Source: an uncultured Armatimonadota bacterium
GTDB lineage: Bacteria > Armatimonadota > Armatimonadia > Armatimonadales > Armatimonadaceae
Assembly (NCBI GenBank): GCA_903881535.1
Contig: CAIRTT010000214.1
Span: 1 to 9,421 of the forward strand
Direction: 5' to 3'
Length of the DNA: 9,421 bases
Shown here: piece by piece, positions 1 to 7,189 of the stretch
Layout of the letters: each line of letters opens with the position of its first letter
Numbering within the stretch: position 1 is the first letter of the stretch
The notes under the pieces: generated by a model
Told to the model about the DNA's origin: nothing
Seen by the model: the letters and a program-made list of their open reading frames with translations, nothing else
Databases searched by the model: none
Position numbers and translations under genes: made by a program

Positions 1-1
1 C

Positions 2-736
2 AAAATCGGACCGATTACGCGCTCCATCGATGATGCTGCCATTGTGTTTTCCGCGATTTGTGGTCCGGATCCGGAGGACAGAACGACCAGTAATGCTGGA
101 TTCCGCTGGGATGCAACATCTGGAATCAAAGGCCTTAAAATTGGCTTCGATACTGCGGGCTTCAAGGGTGCGGACAAAAGCCAACAAGCTGTGTTGGACT
201 TCTTCAAAAGCCAGGGCGCGGACCTGATTCCAGTAACGATCGCAGCCAGCGAGCCAGCCTTTGCAGGTCTCCCGGATATCATCATTGGGGCCGAAGGTGC
301 TGCCGCATTCAGCGACCTCATCTCCGATGGCCGTCTCCCTAAGCTTGTCCAACAGGATGACTGGAACTGGCCGAATACATTTAGGATTGGGAGTTTGATT
401 CCGGCGGCGGACTACATTTCTGCCATGCAATTGCGTTCCCAGCTGCAGGACCGCATGGACGTGGCGCTTCGCGGCATCGATGTCTACATCACCCCGGGTC
501 TCGCGATGCCAAACATTACCTGGACCAACCTCACCGGTCACCCGACGGTGATCACACGCTGCGGGATGTCGGACAAGGGCATGCCCATTATGATTGAGTT
601 CACGGGGAACCTTTGGCGCGAGGATGCAGCGCTGCGCGTCGCATATGCTTGGGAACAGCACCGCGGCAGCGACCATGGCTGGCCAGAAATCGATGCGGCC
701 CCGATGACCCCACCGGCACTCGGAAAAGAAAGCTGA
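2..736 (+). CDS. Amidase-signature family hydrolase, C-terminal part (5' end outside the window)
   Basis: The frame is open from base 2 to the TGA at 734-736 and gives about 244 residues. They match the C-terminal half of amidase-signature enzymes, which hydrolyse carboxamides with a Ser-cisSer-Lys triad. The fragment opens with KIGPITRSIDDAA, the conserved GP(I/M)xRSVxDAA segment just after the catalytic core, so the triad itself lies upstream and cannot be checked. Further family marks are GPDPED, the LIPAADYISAMQLR helix, the late NLTGHPTVITRCG turn and the final RVAYAWEQ helix. A GTG at 44 could be misread as a start, but the family match runs straight through it, so this is a truncated gene, not a short one. 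The substrate is unknown; GatA, aliphatic amidase or carbamoyl hydrolase cannot be told apart from this end. A hairpin terminator follows at 744-776. Confidence 0.9.
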   Translation, partial: KIGPITRSIDDAAIVFSAICGPDPEDRTTSNAGFRWDATSGIKGLKIGFDTAGFKGADKSQQAVLDFFKSQGADLIPVTIAASEPAFAGLPDIIIGAEGAAAFSDLISDGRLPKLVQQDDWNWPNTFRIGSLIPAADYISAMQLRSQLQDRMDVALRGIDVYITPGLAMPNITWTNLTGHPTVITRCGMSDKGMPIMIEFTGNLWREDAALRVAYAWEQHRGSDHGWPEIDAAPMTPPALGKES

Positions 737-743
737 TGAAACA

Positions 744-776
744 AAACACCGCTGGGGATAAACCTTGGCGGTGTTT
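744..776. terminator. Bidirectional hairpin terminator between convergent genes
   Basis: AAACACCGC (744-752) pairs perfectly with GCGGTGTTT (768-776), giving a 9-bp stem with a 15-nt loop. T-rich sequence flanks both sides: TTTCACTTT on the + strand, and GTTTTGTTTC on the - strand. It lies between the convergent stops of the amidase (736) and the prepilin (801), so it probably serves both. Confidence 0.75.
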
Positions 777-800
777 CACTTTAACGGACTAGATCGCAAC

Positions 801-1517
801 CTAGTTTGGGCAGTTTTGATGCCAAGGTGTCCTACCTGGATCCGGCAACGGCAATGGGTACTGACGCATCAGGTCAACCCCAGACCAAGGCAAACCACAC
901 GGCTCTGAGACCACCTGCCCCTTGGACATCCACTTCGCGTGGCCATCAAAAAATGTCGCATTTACGCCACCTGTGTGCCGTGTCAATGCGAGGACAGGTT
1001 CGCCAAAGCCCGGCTTGTTGTAGAGGTTTTTTGGTGGCTCAAACCAGGAGTCATCGAAGGGCACGCCTTTTTCGGTCACAACAACGATGTCGGCTGGGCG
1101 TTCAACTTGCGCGAGCGTGAGGCTCTCCGCCGCACGGTTGGCTACGTAGGAACGTGGCTTGCCATCGGTGCTGTTTGGCTTCTTGCCGCTATCCGATGGA
1201 CAAATCAAAAGCGCTTTGTCGTTCGCGGTATAGGGAAGAATTTGATTCCACCAGCGGTTGGATGCGTTTGCTCCAAGAGCAGCCCCAGGGTTGACGCGAC
1301 TACGGTCAACATTGTGACCAAAGAAGAAAATCGTGTCATCGTAGTCGCTGAAGTACATCTGCAAACCGAGGCCGAGCTGGCGCATATTAGACATACAGCT
1401 TGCAGCGCGGGCTTTTTCACGTGCTTGTGCAAACACAGGAAAGAGGATTGCGGCAAGTATAGCGATGATTGCAATGACGACGAGAAGTTCGATGAGAGTA
1501 AAAGCACGACGTTGCAT
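801..1517 (-). CDS. Type IV pilin-like protein, DUF1559 / H-X9-DG family
   Basis: A 238-residue pseudopilin of the DUF1559 family. MQRRA|FTLIELLVV is a class III signal: a short positively charged leader, cleavage before F6, Glu at mature position 5 and a hydrophobic helix to about residue 25. A prepilin peptidase would cleave and methylate it, leaving the helix in the membrane or a pseudopilus. The residue before the cut is Ala, not the usual Gly, which is tolerated in this family. After the helix comes FPVFAQAREKAR, then a C-terminal domain with the H-X9-DG motif (H181, D191-G192). These proteins are multi-copy in Armatimonadota, Planctomycetota and Verrucomicrobiota, usually without pilus machinery nearby, as here. 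The ATG at 1517-1515 places the leader correctly, although only a weak AGG lies close upstream. It is divergent from the CDF gene. Its exact role is unknown. Confidence 0.93.
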   Translation of the reverse strand: MQRRAFTLIELLVVIAIIAILAAILFPVFAQAREKARAASCMSNMRQLGLGLQMYFSDYDDTIFFFGHNVDRSRVNPGAALGANASNRWWNQILPYTANDKALLICPSDSGKKPNSTDGKPRSYVANRAAESLTLAQVERPADIVVVTEKGVPFDDSWFEPPKNLYNKPGFGEPVLALTRHTGGVNATFFDGHAKWMSKGQVVSEPCGLPWSGVDLMRQYPLPLPDPGRTPWHQNCPN

Positions 1518-1538
1518 AGCCTAAGATACGCCATAGAA

Positions 1539-1565
1539 ATAATAAATTACATCAATAAATGTTAA
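1539..1565 (-). promoter_or_regulatory. Candidate sigma-70 promoter of the prepilin gene
   Basis: In the AT-rich divergent gap, reading the - strand, TTAACA (1565-1560, 5/6 to the -35 consensus) is followed after 15 bp by TATTAT (1544-1539, 5/6 to the -10 consensus). Transcription would start close to the prepilin ATG at 1517. The spacer is 2 bp shorter than ideal. No equally good promoter for the + strand CDF gene was seen; TTAACC at 1562 with TTTATA at 1583 is a weak option. Confidence 0.35.
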
Positions 1566-1596
1566 CCAATCGCGTCATTTGGTTTATAGCGCTAAA

Positions 1597-2550
1597 ATGT
1601 CTTTTCGCATGACCCATCTTGAACGCACTAAGATCAATGCCGCACGCTTGTCCATTGGGGTTGGTGTCTCTCTGGTCATCACCAAGGCTGTCATCGGGCT
1701 GCTAACCCACAGCGTTTCGATCAAGGGTGAGGCGGTTCACAGCGCGACCGATGTAGTTGCAAGTTTGGTTGCTTTTGTCGCGATTCGTAAGGCCACGGTG
1801 CCTGCGGATGATGACCATCCCTACGGACATGGCAAGATTGAAAGCCTCTCCGGGCTTGCCGAAGCTATCATCATTGGTGCAGCGGCGATTGCGATTGCCG
1901 TCGAAGCAACACGCAGTCTCCTAGGAGCTGAACCTAACGTCCATGTCGGTGTGCTCGGCATCGGCATCATGATCGCCAGTGCATCGGCTAACTTCACGGT
2001 AGCCACCCACCTAAGCAGCGTCGCGCGCAAGTCGGATTCACCGGCACTCGCTGCGGATGCCAAACACCTCATGGTGGATGTCTGGACATCGATGGGTGTC
2101 CTCGCCGGTCTGGTTGCGACCAAACTCACGGGCTACAACCGCATCGATGCGATCATTGGTTTTGCGGTTTCCTTAATGGTCCTTAATGCCGCATGGCATA
2201 TTGGGCGTGGTGCGGTGGACTTTTTATTGGATGGCCGTTTACCGGATGACGAGATTGTCCGGATCGAGCACATTTTCAATGTAGATGAACGAGTCCTTGG
2301 ATTTCACAAGCTGCGGACGCGTAAGAGTGGTGCCGACCGCCATGTGGATGTGCATATTCAAGTGGACGATGACCTCTCGCTACGCGCTGCGCATCAGATC
2401 ACGGAAGAGCTTGAAGATGAGATCCGGAAGGTTCTTCCGAACACGGAAGTTGTCATCCATACGGAGCCATACCACGAAGAGCAGATCCACCAAATGGAAA
2501 TCGAACATCGGCGCGGACGCGAAGGCGGCATTATCACCTCTAAGCGATAA
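1597..2550 (+). CDS. Cation diffusion facilitator (CDF) family divalent-metal exporter
   Basis: A 317-residue CDF antiporter that exports Zn2+ or related divalent cations in exchange for protons across the inner membrane. About six hydrophobic segments occupy residues 17-210. The transport site is visible as HxxxD in TM2 (H48, D52) and HxxxD in TM5 (H157, D161). Histidine in TM2 is the pattern linked to zinc/cadmium-type members, whereas DxxxD is found in the YiiP type. HPYGHGKIE (74-82) is the family loop motif. Residues 215-290 form the cytoplasmic dimerisation domain, with His/Asp-rich strands ending in VVIHTEP. I chose ATG 1597; ATG 1609 (MTHLER) is equally possible, and the in-frame TTG 1579 is less likely. 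No Shine-Dalgarno sequence is evident. Its stop overlaps the hemW stop by 11 bp. The metal specificity is inferred, not shown. Confidence 0.95.
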   Translation: MSFRMTHLERTKINAARLSIGVGVSLVITKAVIGLLTHSVSIKGEAVHSATDVVASLVAFVAIRKATVPADDDHPYGHGKIESLSGLAEAIIIGAAAIAIAVEATRSLLGAEPNVHVGVLGIGIMIASASANFTVATHLSSVARKSDSPALAADAKHLMVDVWTSMGVLAGLVATKLTGYNRIDAIIGFAVSLMVLNAAWHIGRGAVDFLLDGRLPDDEIVRIEHIFNVDERVLGFHKLRTRKSGADRHVDVHIQVDDDLSLRAAHQITEELEDEIRKVLPNTEVVIHTEPYHEEQIHQMEIEHRRGREGGIITSKR

Positions 2551-3718
2551 AGAGCATCATCGCGTCGTTTGCAAACATCGTCCCGTGGCGCGTCAGGCGC
2601 ACCGCATCCCCCGCCATTTCCAACAGCCCGGCATCCACACCGGCAATGAGCTCATCGGCAAAGAGCTCACGAATATCCAAACCGTAGCGGGTCGACACAT
2701 TGGTGAGCTGCACGCCTTCCGGAAGGCGTAAGCCGAGCATCAGCGTTTCGCCAATGCTTCCCGCAAGATCTGGGGTCTCTGTGTTTTCAAACGCAAGTGG
2801 CTGGTCGGAAAGCATCGCATCAATGTAGATGCTTGGGCGCATCACATTGGTCGTACGGTCAACATTGTCATAGCCGACAGCCCCCGCTCCAAAGCCCCAG
2901 TAGGAGTCATTGTTCCAATAAACCCTGTTGTGGCGGCTTTGTAACCCATATTTGGCGTAGTTACTGAGCTCATAGCGGTCGTAGCCCGCATTCGCTGACA
3001 GGTCCATCGCAAGCTCAAGCATCGCCGCCTGCGCCACATCCCCGGGTAATGCCATCCGGCCGCGCTGCAGCCGTCCCCAAAAAGGCGTCTTTTCTTCAAG
3101 GATGAGGCCGTAGATGGACAGATGTGGAACATCCAAATCGAATGCGTGGTCAAGTGTCCGTCGCCAGTCAGCCAATGTTTGACGTGGCAGTCCGAACATC
3201 AGATCGATGGAGAGGTTGCTGATCCCGGCACTGCGAACCGTTTGCAGTGCTATTGCTGCATCTTCGGGAGCATGCGTCCGGTCTATCATCCGCAGGACGG
3301 ATGGATTGAATGACTGTACGCCAAACGAAACCCGGTTAATACCAGCATCCTGCAGAAGATTCCAGTCATGCAGGAGGACATCGTTGGGGTTGGCTTCCAC
3401 CGTCACTTCGGCATCTGGAGTGATGCCAAGCGTCTCGCGGAGTGTCCGCATGATTTTGACCAGTGCGGATGTCGGCAGCTGAGTCGGTGTGCCTCCACCA
3501 AAGAAGATGGACGTCAGAGGGTTTGCGCCGGCTCCCCGGGTGATGATTTCATGGCAAATGGCATCGACGTAGCGCTGCTTAGTGCCATCCTTGTAGCCGG
3601 AGTAGGCATTGAAATCGCAGTAGCCGCATTTTTTCGCACAAAACGGGATGTGAATATAGGCTGCGGAGGGTTGTTTGCGCTCAGGTTCCCAATCCCGCCG
3701 CAGCAGCTCAGATTTCAC
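2540..3718 (-). CDS. hemW: HemW-type radical SAM protein (heme chaperone)
   Basis: A 392-residue radical SAM protein of the coproporphyrinogen-III-oxidase-like family, best placed as HemW, a cytoplasmic protein that binds heme and delivers it to membrane haemoproteins. The CxxxCxxC cluster motif is C27, C31, C34 (FCAKKCGYCDF). GGGTPT (74-79), SFGVQSF (131-137) and SIDLMFGLP (170-178) are the SAM-domain signatures. HNRVYW (263-268) fits the HNxxYW motif described as a HemW heme-binding mark and absent from true HemN. The C-terminal HemN_C region ends with RLTRHGTMFANDA. The start is GTG at 3718, 4 nt after the TAG of the upstream SHOCT-domain gene, so translation is probably coupled. The 3' end overlaps the CDF gene on the other strand. 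Length is normal for HemW (about 380 residues); genuine coproporphyrinogen oxidase activity is unlikely. Confidence 0.93.
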   Translation of the reverse strand: MKSELLRRDWEPERKQPSAAYIHIPFCAKKCGYCDFNAYSGYKDGTKQRYVDAICHEIITRGAGANPLTSIFFGGGTPTQLPTSALVKIMRTLRETLGITPDAEVTVEANPNDVLLHDWNLLQDAGINRVSFGVQSFNPSVLRMIDRTHAPEDAAIALQTVRSAGISNLSIDLMFGLPRQTLADWRRTLDHAFDLDVPHLSIYGLILEEKTPFWGRLQRGRMALPGDVAQAAMLELAMDLSANAGYDRYELSNYAKYGLQSRHNRVYWNNDSYWGFGAGAVGYDNVDRTTNVMRPSIYIDAMLSDQPLAFENTETPDLAGSIGETLMLGLRLPEGVQLTNVSTRYGLDIRELFADELIAGVDAGLLEMAGDAVRLTRHGTMFANDAMMLFIA

Positions 3719-3722
3719 TTCG

Positions 3723-4532
3723 CTAAATGCGTGCGAGGAGCTCGGTTTTTTTGAGCTCGTATTCTTCGGCAGTGATGGCTCCAGCGTGCATTAAGGCGTG
3801 CAGGGATGCCAGCTTTTCGATGCAGTCCTCAACCGGATCTACGACTGGTGCAGCCGGCGCATTGGGAGGAACGGGGATTGTCGATGTTGACACAGCATCA
3901 GCGGAAACCACAGGTTGTTTGCGGCCAAAGTCACTGATTTTGAGGTGAAGTGTCTTCGCAAACGACTCAGAAAGGGCCTGAATGCTGGGCTCGGTTCCGC
4001 GGCGACAGTCTTTGAAGTAGTGCTTGAGCGTTTCACCGGCGGCCCATGCGACAGCGGCGGTGATTGGTGCCTGAATCGCAACAGATACAAGGTAGCCCGC
4101 ACCTGGAATAAACTTCGCCAGCTTAGCGCCCGCGTAAGCGGCTCCGAAGGCTCCGCCAAGAACGGTGGCAGTTGTGGTCGCGATCGCAAAGCCCATTTGC
4201 CGTGCGCGCTTTGCTGAGACAAGAACCTGATAGACACCGGAAAGCTCGGTTGCCATTTTGGAAAATGTTGCGGTCACGACGGCGATGTCCAAACCAAATG
4301 GCAGCAGGTTAGCAGCGGCGCTGACAGCGGTGTAGGTCAGGATAATGCCATTTGCACGGCGATCAATTTCATCCCAATCCGGTTCCATTGGCATCATGGT
4401 TTCGTCCCTCATCGGTGGCCAGTCACTGGTCTTCCGGCCGGGCAACACACCATCCCCCATCGTTTCAATGAGCTTGTCCTTGGCAGCATTTCCAAGGCGT
4501 TTAAGGGTGTCTGCAATCTGATCCGGTTCCAT
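3723..4532 (-). CDS. DUF697-like membrane protein with C-terminal SHOCT domain
   Basis: I read this as 269 residues from ATG 4532, because GGGAG (4542-4538) lies 5 nt upstream of it; an in-frame upstream extension to 4598 lacks such a site. Residues 1-55 are polar. Residues 60-175 are rich in Ala/Gly with two hydrophobic stretches (62-90, 113-168) and contain ANLLPFGLDIAVVTATF and LAKFIPGAGY. That layout resembles DUF697 (YcjF-type) membrane domains, in which an IPG/D-type loop precedes a pair of helices. A Pro/Ala-rich linker (205-232) leads to residues 235-269 (IEKLASLHALMHAGAITAEEYELKK region), a clear SHOCT domain, a short oligomerisation or recruitment module at protein C-termini. No GTPase domain is fused. 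It is the first gene of the unit with hemW (4-nt gap). Function unknown; the DUF697 assignment is moderate and the SHOCT assignment strong. Confidence 0.75.
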   Translation of the reverse strand: MEPDQIADTLKRLGNAAKDKLIETMGDGVLPGRKTSDWPPMRDETMMPMEPDWDEIDRRANGIILTYTAVSAAANLLPFGLDIAVVTATFSKMATELSGVYQVLVSAKRARQMGFAIATTTATVLGGAFGAAYAGAKLAKFIPGAGYLVSVAIQAPITAAVAWAAGETLKHYFKDCRRGTEPSIQALSESFAKTLHLKISDFGRKQPVVSADAVSTSTIPVPPNAPAAPVVDPVEDCIEKLASLHALMHAGAITAEEYELKKTELLARI

Positions 4533-4636
4533 ATTGGCTCCCGCGTCCATCGTACCGCTTTCACGGCATCTGGACAGTCTACGCAACGAGGTTTGCATTG
4601 GTTCCTGAGATACAAACGGAAGGTAGGATATACAAC

Positions 4637-5389
4637 ATGAATGTCACACAGGATGAGCGTGAATACTGGACTCGGCATCCGGGACGCCCCCCAGTGATGC
4701 AACAGTCGTGGCGGGATTTGCTGTTTATCCATTGGCCGGTTCCGGTGGATGTTATCCAGCAGGCGCTTCCGACCGAGCTAACGGTGGACACATTCGATGG
4801 TTTTGCATGGGTTGCATTGGTCCCGTTTCAAATGCGAAATGTCCGGCCGGTTTGGGCTCCATGCGTGCCCGGGCTGAGCAACTTTGCCGAGTGCAATGTG
4901 CGGACGTATGTGCACATCGATGGCAAAGCTCCCGGTGTTTGGTTTTTCAGCCTCGATGCGGCAAATGCCATCGCGTGTGCCATCGCCCGGTTGACATTTT
5001 CTCTCCCCTATTTCCATGCAAAGATGAACGGTGTCGTGGATGGGAATGAATATTGGTATCGCACATCGAGCTACAAGCCGGGCCTCGATGTCGCGCTCTC
5101 AGCAACCATTGCGGCGGGAGAACCATTACCCGCTCTACCGGGCACGTTTGCATGGTGGGCTGCGGAGCGCTATCTCCTACACAGCATCCATCGGGGCAAG
5201 CTGCACACAGGCCAGGTGCATCACAAGCAGTATTCCCTGATCGATGCCACCGTTGCCTTTTCAAAGTTTGATGCCGAGTTTCCGCTGTCTGATGTCCAGA
5301 ACATCCCACCGCCAAGCGTCCTGTATTCTCCAGGCGTGGATGTGGATGTGTTTGAGCTGAAGCCATTTTCATCCGTTGCACATGACTGA
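4637..5389 (+). CDS. DUF2071 (YqjF/COG3361-like) protein
   Basis: A 250-residue protein matching the DUF2071 family throughout: WRDLLFIHWPVP (25-36), the DTFDGFAWVALVPFQM block (51-66), NVRTYV (87-92), GVWFFSLDA (100-108) and LPYFHAKM (123-130), then a basic-aromatic C-terminal half. Family members are small soluble proteins of unknown function, often annotated YqjF; I see no signal peptide or membrane segment. The start is ATG 4637, 8 nt after AGGA (4625-4628); the in-frame TTG 4598 has no such support. A TGGACA at 4571-4576 could be a -35 element, but no convincing -10 element follows. The next gene begins 92 nt downstream on the same strand with no terminator between, so the two are probably co-transcribed. 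A catalytic role cannot be assigned from the sequence. Confidence 0.9.
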   Translation: MNVTQDEREYWTRHPGRPPVMQQSWRDLLFIHWPVPVDVIQQALPTELTVDTFDGFAWVALVPFQMRNVRPVWAPCVPGLSNFAECNVRTYVHIDGKAPGVWFFSLDAANAIACAIARLTFSLPYFHAKMNGVVDGNEYWYRTSSYKPGLDVALSATIAAGEPLPALPGTFAWWAAERYLLHSIHRGKLHTGQVHHKQYSLIDATVAFSKFDAEFPLSDVQNIPPPSVLYSPGVDVDVFELKPFSSVAHD

Positions 5390-5481
5390 ATCCCCCATTC
5401 GGCTTGCGACATTGGGACAAAAGACCCATGCCCACGATTTTGGCATCTGATACACCATTCCAACAGGAGAGATAAGCACAC

Positions 5482-6225
5482 ATGTTGCGTAAACGCGAAC
5501 ACGACGAACTAAACCAGCTACACGATGGGACATCGGAGCTCAGTGCAGCCGCAATGGTGGATGACCCATCCGAGCGTCGGATGTACAAGCGCTACCGGGA
5601 GTTTTTCCGGGATGCCGATCAGCACCGTACCTGGAACCTCTGGAATGACATCCCGTGGAATGAAATTCCTGAAACACCGGCATCGGAAGAGCTGATTGCA
5701 GCTGTCGAGCGTCGCTACGTCGAACTGATGTTCCTCCCTGACTATTCATCCCGTGCATTGCAGTCACAGCGATCCTCCCGTGGCCGTGCTTGGTTTATGA
5801 CACGCTGGGCCTATGATGAAAGCAAGCACCTCCTCGGGCTCCAGGAGTGGTTGATTCTGCGTGCTGGTTACACGGATGAGATTTGTCGTAATACGTGGGA
5901 ACGCGAGCTGTCGGAAAATCAGTGGATTCCACCGATTAATACACCGGAAGCGGTCCTGATTGACAGCCTTGCATGGGAATGCTACGAGATCGAAGGCCTG
6001 GCATCTATCCGGGATCTCGCCGTAACAGGCGGGGATGTCACCCTGCTTCGCCTGATTGACCATCTCCTCCTCGATGATGCAGCGCACATGTCATTCCTGC
6101 GTGATTCGATTCAGGAAGTGCGTAACTCACGTCCGGATGAAATCGCAGAGGCTTTGGAAACTGTCTGTGCAACGCTTGTCGATCCGGGGCTGGTCGCGCG
6201 GCTGCGTGCAGAAATCGCTCACTAG
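5482..6225 (+). CDS. Ferritin-like di-iron protein, acyl-ACP desaturase type
   Basis: A 247-residue protein resembling the soluble acyl-ACP desaturases (fatty acid desaturase type 2), which use a carboxylate-bridged di-iron site and O2 to place double bonds in acyl chains on ACP. Candidate ligands are E81 (before the LPDY segment), E113xxH116 in WAYDESKH, E166 in LAWECYE and D199xxH202 in LDDAAH. The E113-to-E166 and E113-to-199 spacings of 53 and 86 residues equal those between E143, E196 and E229 of castor stearoyl-ACP desaturase, as I recall its numbering. WNLWNDIPW (51-59) and the W-x2-R-W before the first ExxH also fit. The second ExxH is DxxH here, an odd ligand change, and the protein is shorter than plant enzymes. 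AGGAGA (5465-5470) lies about 11 nt before the ATG. It likely shares a transcript with the upstream DUF2071 gene. The substrate is unknown; another ferritin-like oxidase is the alternative. Confidence 0.8.
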   Translation: MLRKREHDELNQLHDGTSELSAAAMVDDPSERRMYKRYREFFRDADQHRTWNLWNDIPWNEIPETPASEELIAAVERRYVELMFLPDYSSRALQSQRSSRGRAWFMTRWAYDESKHLLGLQEWLILRAGYTDEICRNTWERELSENQWIPPINTPEAVLIDSLAWECYEIEGLASIRDLAVTGGDVTLLRLIDHLLLDDAAHMSFLRDSIQEVRNSRPDEIAEALETVCATLVDPGLVARLRAEIAH

Positions 6226-6234
6226 AACTACACA

Positions 6235-6260
6235 AGGGTGCCTTAAGACTAAGGCACCCT
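6235..6260. terminator. Strong hairpin, probable bidirectional terminator
   Basis: AGGGTGCCTTA (6235-6245) and TAAGGCACCCT (6250-6260) form a perfect 11-bp stem closed by the tetraloop AGAC. It starts 10 nt after the desaturase-like gene's TAG and lies 40 nt beyond the stop of the convergent gene at 6300. The + side tail contains ATTTTG rather than a full U-run. A second, smaller inverted repeat (AGACC 6275-6279, GGTCT 6288-6292) is close to the - strand gene's stop. Confidence 0.75.
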
Positions 6261-6299
6261 GTAGATGATTTTGTAGACCAAGAGGCAGGTCTGAGAAAA

Positions 6300-6773
6300 C
6301 TATGACTGCTCGCGCATCGCCTTCATCATCTGGTTAGCAAGCTCGATTAGTTGCTCTGGTTGAACACGGGATGTAAGAACAACAGGTTGATTCCCGTAAG
6401 TGAATGCCACGGCGCAGTGGTCATTTTGTCCGATCAGCGTATAAATGTTGCTACCATCGCTACTGGTTCGAACAGACCATCCCGGCGCAGCCGCAATCTC
6501 AGCTGCTGTCGAACCCGGTAGAAACAACGAAACTGCCTCTCGCCCCTTGATGTAAATTTGTTGGCGCCCGCCTTCCGTGGAGCTAACCCGGCGATAACCC
6601 CCAACGGAATCTGGCAGACGCAACAAACCTGCTATATCCGCGGACATTCGCATATGGTCCGACCTTGGGATAACTTGCAATGTTCTGGAAAGCCATCGTG
6701 ATCGCAGCTCCCAACCGGCAACAGCAGCAACAATAGCAGTGCCCCCAGCAAGCGCGAGTGCAGCGGGTCTCAC
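6300..6773 (-). CDS. Membrane-anchored protein with RseB/MucB-C-like region; third gene of sigma cassette
   Basis: A 157-residue protein with one N-terminal hydrophobic segment (residues 4-21), followed by a polar domain that is probably extracytoplasmic. Residues 59-149 have an order reminiscent of the C-terminal domain of RseB/MucB or DUF4367-type anti-sigma partners: a strand pair QIYIKGREAVSLFLPG, an aromatic YTLIG, and a closing VVLTSRVQPEQLIELANQM that resembles the vtvvGevpxxTvxxIA ending of RseB. This is pattern-level similarity and needs a profile search. The start is GTG 6773, which shares one base with the TAG of the preceding gene (TAGTG), so translation is coupled. From its place after a sigma factor and a membrane protein, it may modulate or sense for the anti-sigma factor. 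The region around C120 contains no lipobox, so it is anchored by its helix. Confidence 0.6.
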   Translation of the reverse strand: MRPAALALAGGTAIVAAVAGWELRSRWLSRTLQVIPRSDHMRMSADIAGLLRLPDSVGGYRRVSSTEGGRQQIYIKGREAVSLFLPGSTAAEIAAAPGWSVRTSSDGSNIYTLIGQNDHCAVAFTYGNQPVVLTSRVQPEQLIELANQMMKAMREQS

Positions 6774-7189
6774 TACTTGGTCCCAATCTGATTTTGACTC
6801 GCTAGCAACAGCTCGTTAATGTCATGTACCGTAAAAACGGTGTTCATATCACTTTCCGATGGCAACAAGACCGATGGTGTCAGGCGTTGGTGAACAATCG
6901 CAACACCAAGACCCACTAGGCATCCTAATGCTCCCCAAACCATCGGCGGACCATAGGCCCAGCTTATTCTGCGGATACGGGTTCTAAGCCAAACGGATGG
7001 ATTGTCCAGTGCAAAACAGGCTCTTTGGTAGACCGCAAGGTAAGAACGTAGCGATTCTTGTTGCTGGCTGTCCAACTCTTTGGAAGTGTCGTCGGTTGTA
7101 TTTTCAACAATCGAAGCACAGCCATCTACCTCACCCGCAAGATTATGCCGGTTGTTTACGAGGTTGATGGTTTTCAGCCGATGTCGCAT
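6773..7189 (-). CDS. Putative membrane anti-sigma factor (no zinc motif)
   Basis: A 138-residue protein with a polar N-terminal part (1-75), one transmembrane helix (about 82-100, AYGPPMVWGALGCLVGLGVAIV) and a short C-terminal tail. Its start, ATG 7189, overlaps the last 16 bp of the ECF sigma gene, and its stop overlaps the next gene by one base: the usual arrangement of sigma and cognate anti-sigma factor. Residues 25-60 have the feel of the anti-sigma helical domain (KELDSQQQESLRSYLAVYQRA), but the HxxxCxxC zinc motif is not present; only isolated Cys24 and Cys58 are seen. It would bind the sigma factor at the inner face of the membrane. The call rests mainly on gene position and topology; I do not recognise a named family. 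Its N-terminus MRHRL recurs in the leader ORF at 7829. Confidence 0.62.
   Translation of the reverse strand: MRHRLKTINLVNNRHNLAGEVDGCASIVENTTDDTSKELDSQQQESLRSYLAVYQRACFALDNPSVWLRTRIRRISWAYGPPMVWGALGCLVGLGVAIVHQRLTPSVLLPSESDMNTVFTVHDINELLLASQNQIGTK

Noticed and set aside
44..736. A separate short gene starting at GTG 44
   Set aside because: The amidase reading frame and its conserved GPITRS segment extend to the left edge without a break.
939..1565. A 208-codon + strand frame opposite the prepilin gene
   Set aside because: It is the shadow of the DUF1559 gene, whose leader and H-X9-DG motif are unmistakable. The + frame shows no family pattern and no ribosome binding site.
3734..3759. GAGCTC-T-run-GAGCTC as a terminator near the end of the SHOCT gene
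   Set aside because: It lies within the coding sequence (the Lys-Lys/Glu-Leu codons), the repeats are the self-palindromic GAGCTC, and hemW follows 4 nt after the stop.
4947..5588. A 213-codon - strand frame across the DUF2071/desaturase junction
   Set aside because: It spans two well-supported + strand genes and their gap, is rich in Cys/Ser/His typical of antisense frames, and has no recognisable domain.
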